From contig CAMDRY010000135.1 of the NCBI GenBank assembly GCA_945906975.1, positions 1 to 7,910 on the forward strand: a stretch of 7,910 bases of DNA, written 5' to 3'. Positions 1 to 4,637 of this stretch are shown here, piece after piece. The notes beneath the pieces were generated by a model, which saw only the letters and a list, made by a program, of their open reading frames with translations, ran no database searches and was not told the DNA's origin. Source of the stretch: Bordetella parapertussis. GTDB taxonomy: Bacteria; Pseudomonadota; Gammaproteobacteria; Burkholderiales; SG8-39. Within the stretch, counting starts at the first letter, position 1. Every line of letters starts with the position of its first letter. The position numbers and the translations under genes are program-made.

Positions 1-86
1 CTTGCAATGCTATGGCGCTATCCTATCAAAAATTCGCTGCGCGCATTGTAGTCCGCCGGAGGGCCCGGCTTTGGCGTTGGGACGCA

Positions 87-95
87 TGGTAAAAT
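87..95 (+). promoter_or_regulatory. Candidate extended -10 promoter of fdxA
   Basis: TGGTAAAAT matches the extended -10 pattern TGnTATAAT in all but one position. It lies 65 nt before the fdxA start codon, inside a short AT-rich patch. I see no good -35 hexamer 16-18 nt upstream, which fits an extended -10 promoter. Transcription would begin near 102, giving a leader of about 58 nt. This is a pattern match only. Confidence 0.45.
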
Positions 96-159
96 TTTAA
101 TCCTGCAAGTACCTTACCGTGTCCATCTGGACTTTGCGTCCACCGTTCAGGCTCACCCC

Positions 160-483
160 ATGCCCTACGTCATTACCGAGAGTTGCATCAAATGCAAGTA
201 CACCGATTGCGTCGATGTCTGTCCGGTCGATTGCGTTCGCGAGGGGCCCAATATGCTGGTCATCGACCCCGATGAATGCATTGATTGCACTTTGTGCGTG
301 GCTGAATGCCCGGTCGAGGCGATTTTTGCCGAGGATGACGTGCCTCCGGCGCAGCGCCCCTTTATCGCCCTCAATGCCGAACTTTCGCGCGCCTGGAAGC
401 CGATAATCGAGCGCAAACCCGCGCCGGCTGATGCCGATGAGTGGGTCAAGGTGACGGACAAGGCGAAGCTGTTGGAAAAGTAG
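160..483 (+). CDS. fdxA: Seven-iron ferredoxin FdxA ([3Fe-4S][4Fe-4S])
   Basis: A small soluble cytoplasmic electron carrier of 107 residues, the usual length for Azotobacter vinelandii ferredoxin I-type proteins. The cysteine pattern is complete: Cys9, 12, 17, 21, 25, 40, 43, 46 and 50. By family precedent Cys9, 17 and 50 hold the [3Fe-4S] cluster and Cys21, 40, 43 and 46 the [4Fe-4S] cluster, while Cys12 and Cys25 are the extra cysteines found in this class. After the cluster domain (about residues 1-57) comes the typical acidic, proline-containing C-terminal arm. The ATG is fixed by the conserved MPYVITE start; no strong Shine-Dalgarno sequence precedes it. It is transcribed alone and converges on the FAH-family gene. 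Nothing ties it to the catabolic cluster, and the MhpA-like hydroxylase class takes electrons from NAD(P)H, so it is more likely a general neighbour gene. Confidence 0.95.
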   Translation: MPYVITESCIKCKYTDCVDVCPVDCVREGPNMLVIDPDECIDCTLCVAECPVEAIFAEDDVPPAQRPFIALNAELSRAWKPIIERKPAPADADEWVKVTDKAKLLEK

Positions 484-509
484 GAAGTCCAACAAGCTAA
501 CTACTAGGT

Positions 510-626
510 TGTCATTGCGAGGCGCAAGGGCGATGCCCCGAAGGTAATCCCCGGAGGGGACGAAGCAATCTTGTCGTATTGCACCGGCTTCACGCTAGCG
601 GCGAGATTGCTGCGCTCGCAATGACA
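510..626. repeat. Dispersed-repeat-like element with terminal inverted repeats
   Basis: The ends are a perfect 12-bp inverted repeat, TGTCATTGCGAG at 510-521 and its complement at 615-626. The stem extends by four more pairs (CGCA/TGCG) if one base is bulged. A second, nested 8-bp inverted repeat lies inside (AGCAATCT 564-571, AGATTGCT 604-611), and a GC-rich short hairpin (CCCC-GGA-GGGG) is near the middle. Sequences of the form GTCATTGCGAG...GAAGCAATCT are familiar to me as an intergenic dispersed repeat in many bacterial genomes; copy number here cannot be judged. It sits between the convergent fdxA and FAH genes, where a folded transcript could limit read-through in both directions. No transposase is encoded, so it resembles a REP/MITE-type non-autonomous element. 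Confidence 0.65.
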
Positions 627-641
627 GCTGTTAGGGCAGCT

Positions 642-1478
642 TTACTCCTTGGCGATGGTGTTTACCAAGACGCCGACCTGGCTCAACTCGATTTCCACCT
701 TGTCGCCGGCTTTCATCCACACCGGTGGTTCGCGCCGCGCACCGACGCCACCCGGCGTGCCGGTGACGATCACATCGCCCGGCTGCAGACTGATAAAGGT
801 CGAGATGTACTTGATCAGCACCGGAATGCTGAAAATCATGTGCTTGGTGGTCGAGTGCTGCATCACCGTGCCGTTGAGGCGTGTTTCGATGGACAGCTCG
901 GCGTCATCGGCGATCTCGTCGCGTGTCACCATCCAAGGGCCAAAGCCGCCGGTCTTGCTGAAGTTCTTGCCCGCCGTCCACTGGATGGTGTGGCGCTGCC
1001 AGTCGCGCACCGAGCCATCGTTGTAAGGCGCGTAACCGGCGATGTGCGACCAGGAATCCTTCTCCGAGATGCGGCGTCCGGCCTTGCCGATGATCACGGC
1101 GATCTCGCACTCGTAATCGAGGTGCGTGGACTCGGGTGGCAGGATGATGGGCTGGTTGTGGCCGACCTGCGATTCCGCGAAGCGCACAAACAGCGCCGGG
1201 TTCTCGGTGTTGTCGCGTTTGGTTTCCTTGACGTGGTCCTGATAATTCAGGCCGACACAAATGATCTTGCCCGGATCGGGTACGACCGGCAGGTAGGTGA
1301 TCTCGGCAAGCGTCGCATCGGCGGCACGGCCGGCGGCGAAGCTCTTTACCTTGTCGATGCCGTTGGCCTCAAGCGCGGCGCGCAGCGTCGGGAACAGCGA
1401 GCTGCAATCGACCACGCCTTTGTCGGTGGCGACACCCCAGGTGGCTTTGTTCTTGAGCGAATAACTGAGCAGTTTCAT
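642..1478 (-). CDS. Fumarylacetoacetate hydrolase (FAH) family enzyme
   Basis: A 278-residue cytoplasmic enzyme of the FAH/2-keto-4-pentenoate hydratase-like superfamily, which hydrolyses, hydrates or decarboxylates 2-keto acids with a divalent metal. After an N-terminal domain of about 65 residues, the core shows GLNYQDHVKE (His82, Glu85), DYECEIAVIIGK with metal-ligand candidates Glu123 and Glu125, YNDGSVRDWQ with the third ligand candidate Asp154, active-site Lys171 in AGKNFS, and TGTPGGVG (240-246) near the C terminus. All expected catalytic positions are present. The frame is open upstream to 1643, but I chose the ATG at 1478 because a GGAG ribosome site lies 8 nt before it, homologues start with MKLLSY-like sequence, and the upstream part runs through tandem repeats. 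It is the last minus-strand gene, separated from its neighbour by 250 bp, and may have its own promoter. Beside an aromatic hydroxylase and a VOC protein it probably acts on a ring-cleavage product. Exact substrate unknown; fumarylpyruvate-like hydrolase or ureidoglycolate-lyase-type annotations are alternatives. Confidence 0.93.
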   Translation of the reverse strand: MKLLSYSLKNKATWGVATDKGVVDCSSLFPTLRAALEANGIDKVKSFAAGRAADATLAEITYLPVVPDPGKIICVGLNYQDHVKETKRDNTENPALFVRFAESQVGHNQPIILPPESTHLDYECEIAVIIGKAGRRISEKDSWSHIAGYAPYNDGSVRDWQRHTIQWTAGKNFSKTGGFGPWMVTRDEIADDAELSIETRLNGTVMQHSTTKHMIFSIPVLIKYISTFISLQPGDVIVTGTPGGVGARREPPVWMKAGDKVEIELSQVGVLVNTIAKE

Positions 1479-1486
1479 TGAAAATT

Positions 1487-1491
1487 CTCCA
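1487..1491 (-). promoter_or_regulatory. Ribosome binding site fixing the FAH start
   Basis: On the minus strand this reads TGGAG, 8 nt before the ATG at 1478. It is the only good Shine-Dalgarno-like site near the possible starts of this open frame, and it supports the 278-residue form over the 333-residue one. Confidence 0.7.
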
Positions 1492-1517
1492 GACGATAAT
1501 TCGATAGACGATGTGGC

Positions 1518-1594
1518 GTTGTAGTGTGACGTTTTAGTGTTGCGTTTTAGTGTTGCGTTTGCGTGCTGCGTTCGGGCTTGCGTACGATGTTTAG
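1518..1594. repeat. 13-bp tandem repeat array
   Basis: Two perfect adjacent copies of GTTTTAGTGTTGC (1531-1543 and 1544-1556) are flanked by degenerate copies: GTTGTAGTGTGAC (1518-1530), GTTTGCGTGCTGC (1557-1569), a 12-bp GTTCGGGCTTGC (1570-1581) and a weak 13-bp unit ending at 1594. The array lies 40-116 bp upstream of the FAH start codon. The decay of similarity outward from two perfect units looks like repeated slippage. Confidence 0.8.
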
Positions 1595-1641
1595 TTTCGG
1601 GCTCGCCGGCGCTCTGGCGCGTGACCAGATTCGGCTTGCGC

Positions 1642-1690
1642 AAGGGCGCTTATTGTGACGGTAAAGGGCGCGTATTGTAATGTGTAAGGG
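1642..1690. repeat. 22-bp tandem repeat, about 2.2 copies
   Basis: Units begin with AAGGGC at 1642, 1664 and 1686, exactly 22 bp apart. The first two full units match at 16 of 22 positions (AAGGGCGC, then TATTGT shared). The third is cut short after AAGGGC. On the minus strand each full unit carries a -10-like hexamer (CACAAT and TACAAT), so the duplication may also have duplicated a promoter element of the FAH gene. Confidence 0.65.
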
Positions 1691-1728
1691 CAATAATCAG
1701 CGCCGGATGCGAGTTTAGATCCCCCGGG

Positions 1729-2334
1729 CTAAGCCCATGCCGGGCTTTTTCCCGCAATCCATGCCTCGCCTTGGGCATAGACCTTCTGCAGCGGGGCGCT
1801 GTCGTTGGTTGGCAGGTCGGGCGACACGGTAAAGCCCTGACTGGACAGCGAATAGGCGAGATGGCGGTAGGGCGGCGGAAAGCCGGCGAGTTTGTTTGCA
1901 TCGAAGGGGACCCGCGTGCCCGCCACCACCGGGTCGACGCGATCTTTCTCGTAAATCGCCTCGCGCCGCAGGATGCGCCACACGCCGGCCCGCCGCTCGA
2001 CCAGATCAAAAAAGCGGCCGTAGGCCACAGTGTCGACCTCAATGTCGTGCACCACCGAGCGTCCCATGATCATGACATTGGTCTCTGACAGCGCGCGATC
2101 GCCTTCAAGGCGGATCAGCGATCCGCCGATCCAGTGCTTGGAGCCGGTGCGGCGTTTGCGCATCTCGATGGACGCGGCGACAAAGTCCGTGAACAGGCCG
2201 TGGAACCAGGTGACATTGATGGTGCCCTCGGGGTGAAACGCCGTGCGCAACTCGTCCCAGCGCGCCTGGTCGCGCCAGAAGCCCCAGTTGTGCATCAATT
2301 CGCTGATTTGCTGGCGGCTTTCAGATTGGTTCAT
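1729..2334 (-). CDS. NTF2-like / SnoaL-like domain protein
   Basis: A 201-residue protein whose first 135 residues look like the SnoaL-like/NTF2-like cone fold (nuclear transport factor 2 family, also used by scytalone dehydratase, ketosteroid isomerase and SnoaL cyclases). Supporting features are an N-terminal helix followed by the FWRDQARWDELRTAFHPEG segment (Asp22, Trp26, Phe33, His34), SKHWIGG with His67, His96, and the late strands DTVAYGRFFDLVERR and GVWRILRREAIYEKDR. Asp22 and His67 sit where the Asp/His pair lies in scytalone-dehydratase-like members, suggesting acid-base chemistry, but this is inference. Residues from about 136 form a proline-rich tail not needed for the basic fold. 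No signal peptide. The start at 2334 has a GGGAA ribosome site that overlaps the end of the preceding Bug gene, from which it is only 12 nt away, so it is co-transcribed. It may isomerise, dehydrate or decarboxylate a pathway intermediate; substrate unknown. Confidence 0.87.
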   Translation of the reverse strand: MNQSESRQQISELMHNWGFWRDQARWDELRTAFHPEGTINVTWFHGLFTDFVAASIEMRKRRTGSKHWIGGSLIRLEGDRALSETNVMIMGRSVVHDIEVDTVAYGRFFDLVERRAGVWRILRREAIYEKDRVDPVVAGTRVPFDANKLAGFPPPYRHLAYSLSSQGFTVSPDLPTNDSAPLQKVYAQGEAWIAGKSPAWA

Positions 2335-2346
2335 GAATTTCCCTGT

Positions 2347-3330
2347 TCAATCGAGTCGTGCGCCTGTCGCGCGGACGATCACGGCATAAGTTGCGGTGTC
2401 ATCGCGAATGCGCTGTGCCAGTTGCTCCGAAGTGCTGCCCAAATCATCAAAGCCCTGGCTGGCCATGCGCGATTTTATGTCCGGCAGGGCGAGCGCCTTG
2501 CGCAATTCGCTGTTGAGCCGGTCGATAATGTCGCGCGGCGTTTTCGCCGGCGCGACAAATGCGACCCATGTGACGGCACTGAAGTCCTTGAGGCCGGTGG
2601 CCTCAGTCACGGTCGGAACGTCGGGAAAGCCCGCGGTGCGGGACGCGCTGGTAACTGCCAGTGCGCGCAGCTGTCCTTGCTCGACCAGGCCTTTGACCGA
2701 CCCCATGCCGAGCATGACGGTGGCGATCTCGCCCGAAAGGATGCCAGGCATGACCTGGGTGCTCCCTTTGAACGGGACGTGGAGGATCTCTGCGCCCACC
2801 GCTGTTTTGAGCTGCTCCATGAAAAGATGCGTCGGGCTGCCATTTCCGGTCGAGGCGTAGCTGACGCCGCCCGGTTTGGCCTTGGCTGCGGCGAGCAAGT
2901 CGCCGAGTGTCTTGTATGGACCCTTCGCACTCGTCAGCACGTAAAACGGCGTTGAGTATGCGATGGTGATCGGGACGAAATCGTTTTCCGGATCGTAGGG
3001 CAGGGCCTTGTACAGGCTGCGGTTGATGGCGAGCTGGCCGATGTCGGCGAATGCGATGGTGTAGCCGTCCGGCGGCGACTTTGCCACCGATTCGAGTGCG
3101 ATCAGACCATTGGCCCCGGCACGGTTCTCGACAATAAACTGCTGTTTCATGGACAGCGACAGCTTTTCGGTCAGTGAACGTGCGACAAGATCCGGTCCGG
3201 TGCCGGCCAGAAAGGGCAGCACCACGCGCACCGGCTTTTGCGGATACGTCTGCGCTTGCAGCGGCGGCGCGAACGAGGAGGCGAGCAAGCCCGCCAGCGC
3301 TATGATCAGGCCGGTGAGGCGACGTTTCAT
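2347..3330 (-). CDS. Bug/TctC-family periplasmic solute-binding protein (second copy)
   Basis: A 327-residue exported binding protein of the tripartite tricarboxylate transporter receptor (Bug) family, which captures small carboxylates and similar solutes in the periplasm. A signal peptide is clear: MKRR, a hydrophobic stretch (7-20), and a likely cleavage after LQA at 26. The mature protein begins with the Bug hallmark YPQKPVRVVLPF followed by AGTGPD (42-47), then ENRAGANG and AKSPPDGYT, as expected. The frame is open far upstream, but I chose the ATG at 3330 because the signal peptide begins there and the start overlaps the preceding stop by one base (TGATG), implying translational coupling to the first Bug gene. 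The length is normal. Leu replaces the more usual Pro before AGTGPD. No TctA/TctB membrane partner is present. The ligand cannot be inferred from sequence beyond being probably a carboxylate. Confidence 0.95.
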   Translation of the reverse strand: MKRRLTGLIIALAGLLASSFAPPLQAQTYPQKPVRVVLPFLAGTGPDLVARSLTEKLSLSMKQQFIVENRAGANGLIALESVAKSPPDGYTIAFADIGQLAINRSLYKALPYDPENDFVPITIAYSTPFYVLTSAKGPYKTLGDLLAAAKAKPGGVSYASTGNGSPTHLFMEQLKTAVGAEILHVPFKGSTQVMPGILSGEIATVMLGMGSVKGLVEQGQLRALAVTSASRTAGFPDVPTVTEATGLKDFSAVTWVAFVAPAKTPRDIIDRLNSELRKALALPDIKSRMASQGFDDLGSTSEQLAQRIRDDTATYAVIVRATGARLD

Positions 3331-4310
3331 CAATCGAGCTTCACGCCGGCGCGACTGATGACGGCTTTCCAGCGCGCCTGGTCGGTCTTGATGAAGGCGC
3401 TGAACTCGGCCGGCGTGCTGCCCACCGGGTCGCCGCCAAAACTGCGCCATTGTTCGATGAAGTCGGGTGCCTTGACGCCTTGCGCCACCGCGGCGCCGAC
3501 CTTGTTCAAGATGGCCTGCGGCGTGCCCGCTGGCGCGAACAGCCCCAGCCAGGCCACCGGCTCGAACTCGGCCATGCCAAGTTCCGTGAAGGTCGGTACG
3601 TCGGGAAAGTTCGTGTGGCGCGTAGCGCCGCTTATGGCGAGCACCTTCAGTTTTCCGGCCTTGATGTTGCCAACCGCGGCGGGCATGCCGTCGAACATCA
3701 GCTGCACCTGCCCGGCCATCAGGTCGGCGTAGGGGCTGTTGGTGTTGTAAGCGATAAATTTCATTTTCGCGCCCGACACGTTGGTGAACCATTCGCCCGA
3801 TAGGTGCGAATAGGTGCCGATGCCCTGGGTCGCCGCGTTGAGCAGGTCGGGCTGGGCCTTGGCCAGGGCGATCAGTTCACGCCCGTCCTTGGCCGGCACC
3901 GAGGGGTGGGCCATCATGCCGGTGCGCAGCACGCCGACCAGGCTCACCGGGGCGAAGTCGCGCTCGGCGTTATAGGGCAGCTTGGAATAGACATAGGGTT
4001 GGATGGAGATGGTACTGGTGAACCCCATGTACAGCGTGTAGCCGTCGGGTGTTGATTTGGCGGCGTAGTCGGTGCCGATCTGACCTGCCGCGCCAGGGCG
4101 GTTTTCTATCACCACGGCCTGGCCCAGGGCGGGGCCCATCTTGGCCGCGATCTGGCGTGCATTGGCGTCGGGGCCGGTGCCTGCGGGGAAGGGCACGATG
4201 ATGCGTACGGGCTTGTTTGGGTAATCCTGTGCCAGCGTCGTGCCAGGCACCAGCGCGACCAGCAACGCGAGTCCGGCGAGCGCGGATAACAAGCTGCGTG
4301 CATGTTTCAT
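3330..4310 (-). CDS. Bug/TctC-family periplasmic solute-binding protein (first copy)
   Basis: A 326-residue exported binding protein and the first gene of the minus-strand operon. It has a basic N terminus (KHAR), a hydrophobic core (7-22) and a likely signal-peptidase site after TLA at 27. The mature part opens with YPNKPVRIIVPFPAGTGPD (30-48), the family's ligand-loop signature, followed by ENRPGAAGQIG, AKSTPDGYT, and the C-terminal AGVKLD common in Bug proteins. A near-consensus Shine-Dalgarno, AAGGAGG at 4315-4321, stands 4 nt before the ATG and predicts strong translation. It shares its architecture and many motif residues with the following Bug gene but is not a near-identical copy, so the pair is an old duplication or two independent recruits. 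With no TctA/TctB nearby it would use a transporter encoded elsewhere, or act as a sensor partner. It diverges from the VOC-hydroxylase-regulator operon and probably brings in that operon's substrate. Confidence 0.96.
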   Translation of the reverse strand: MKHARSLLSALAGLALLVALVPGTTLAQDYPNKPVRIIVPFPAGTGPDANARQIAAKMGPALGQAVVIENRPGAAGQIGTDYAAKSTPDGYTLYMGFTSTISIQPYVYSKLPYNAERDFAPVSLVGVLRTGMMAHPSVPAKDGRELIALAKAQPDLLNAATQGIGTYSHLSGEWFTNVSGAKMKFIAYNTNSPYADLMAGQVQLMFDGMPAAVGNIKAGKLKVLAISGATRHTNFPDVPTFTELGMAEFEPVAWLGLFAPAGTPQAILNKVGAAVAQGVKAPDFIEQWRSFGGDPVGSTPAEFSAFIKTDQARWKAVISRAGVKLD

Positions 4311-4368
4311 AAAGCCTCCTTGGGTCTTGGTTGATGGTGCTGCGGTGTCGCCGCCTCCAGTTGTCTCT

Positions 4369-4392
4369 GGGGTGACTGTTGGGGTGACTGTT
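4369..4392. repeat. Perfect 12-bp direct duplication
   Basis: GGGGTGACTGTT occurs twice back to back (4369-4380 and 4381-4392). If the minus-strand promoter candidate is right, it falls in the leader of the Bug transcript. It could be a protein site or simply a slippage product. Confidence 0.85.
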
Positions 4393-4447
4393 GTTTTTCA
4401 GGCCAGGCAAAGACACCAAGACCCGCGAATCTTCAGAATCGAATTTC

Positions 4448-4476
4448 AGCTTAAGTTGGGCTTGTTAAATTGTCAA
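4448..4476 (-). promoter_or_regulatory. Candidate promoter of the Bug operon
   Basis: On the minus strand there is a perfect -35 hexamer TTGACA (4476-4471), a 17-bp spacer, and TAAGCT (4453-4448) as a weak -10 that keeps the conserved first TA and last T. Transcription would begin near 4441, leaving a leader of about 130 nt. Good -35 and weak -10 are what one often sees where an activator helps. Confidence 0.4.
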
Positions 4477-4484
4477 ATTATGAT
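4456..4484 (+). promoter_or_regulatory. Candidate promoter of the VOC-hydroxylase-regulator operon
   Basis: The plus strand shows TTGGGC (4456-4461), a 17-bp spacer, and TATGAT (4479-4484), which differs from TATAAT at one position. Transcription would start near 4491 with a leader of about 147 nt. The weak -35 suggests dependence on an activator, which IclR proteins of aromatic pathways often are. The site overlaps the oppositely facing Bug promoter candidate almost completely. Confidence 0.4.
4466..4480. promoter_or_regulatory. Operator-like palindrome in the promoter overlap
   Basis: TAAATTG and CAAATTA flank a central T; the arms pair at six of seven positions. It covers the -35 of the minus promoter and the spacer of the plus promoter, so a protein bound here could control both directions. 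Identity of the protein is unknown. Confidence 0.35.
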
Positions 4485-4581
4485 AAAAATAGGAAAAATT
4501 ACAGAAATCAACGCTGCAGTGCTGCCCTGCATCGCCCGACGATGCTTTTGCGATGTTGCGCGGCCCCGCCCCACCTGCATA

Positions 4582-4628
4582 GTTCAGCTTGATCGTTCAC
4601 CGCACTGTTCATCGCACCGTTCACAGGA
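4582..4628. repeat. GTTCA repeat array in the leader of the VOC operon
   Basis: GTTCA begins units at 4582, 4595, 4607 and 4619, spaced 13, 12 and 12 bp. The middle two units are close copies, GTTCACCGCACT and GTTCATCGCACC. The last unit runs into the AGGA ribosome site (4625-4628) of the VOC gene. The GTTC...CGCAC pattern recalls the ends of sites reported for IclR proteins such as PcaR, with a shorter middle; this is a weak resemblance. Confidence 0.7.
4625..4628 (+). promoter_or_regulatory. Ribosome binding site fixing the VOC start
   Basis: AGGA lies 9 nt before the ATG at 4638. It favours that start over the in-frame TTG at 4629, which would directly abut the site. Confidence 0.55.
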
Positions 4629-4637
4629 TTGAGACCC

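Larger units (their letters stand above)
1479..1728 (-). promoter_or_regulatory. Repeat-rich gap upstream of the FAH gene
   Basis: This 250-bp stretch holds no gene. It contains two unrelated tandem arrays, listed separately (1518-1594 and 1642-1690). Two minus-strand -10-like hexamers occur in the second array: TACAAT at 1674-1679 and CACAAT at 1652-1657. Each is followed by a GC-rich run in the style of betaproteobacterial promoters, but neither has a convincing -35. The FAH gene may therefore be expressed from here as well as by read-through from the NTF2-like gene. Confidence 0.4.
4311..4637. promoter_or_regulatory. Divergent control region between the two catabolic operons
   Basis: The 327 bp between the start of the Bug operon (minus) and the VOC operon (plus) contain no gene. 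From left to right I see the strong Bug ribosome site (4315-4321), a perfect 12-bp direct duplication (4369-4392), a pair of 10-11-bp direct repeats (4426-4449), an AT-rich island (about 4440-4507) with overlapping promoter candidates for both directions, and an array of GTTCA-starting repeats (4582-4628) just before the VOC start. The IclR-family protein encoded at the end of the plus operon is the obvious candidate regulator, but its binding site is not known. Confidence 0.7.

Noticed and set aside
45..50. Minus-strand TACAAT as a promoter for a divergent gene left of the window
   Set aside because: No -35 at proper spacing and the supposed gene is outside the window.
579..1481. Long plus-strand open frame opposite the FAH gene
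   Set aside because: It is an antisense shadow of a well-conserved gene, common in GC-rich DNA, and begins inside the repeat element.
1479..1643. In-frame N-terminal extension of the FAH protein (55 more residues)
   Set aside because: It translates tandem repeats, has no homologous domain character, and a good ribosome site supports the ATG at 1478.
1731..1750. Terminator-like hairpin AAGCCC-atgcc-GGGCTT followed by T bases on the plus strand
   Set aside because: It overlaps the 3' end of the minus-strand NTF2-like gene and has no T run in that gene's direction; no plus-strand gene needs it, so it is at most a block to antisense transcription.
3331..3792. Upstream extension of the second Bug frame to 481 residues
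   Set aside because: It overlaps the first Bug gene in another frame; the signal peptide and TGATG coupling place the start at 3330.
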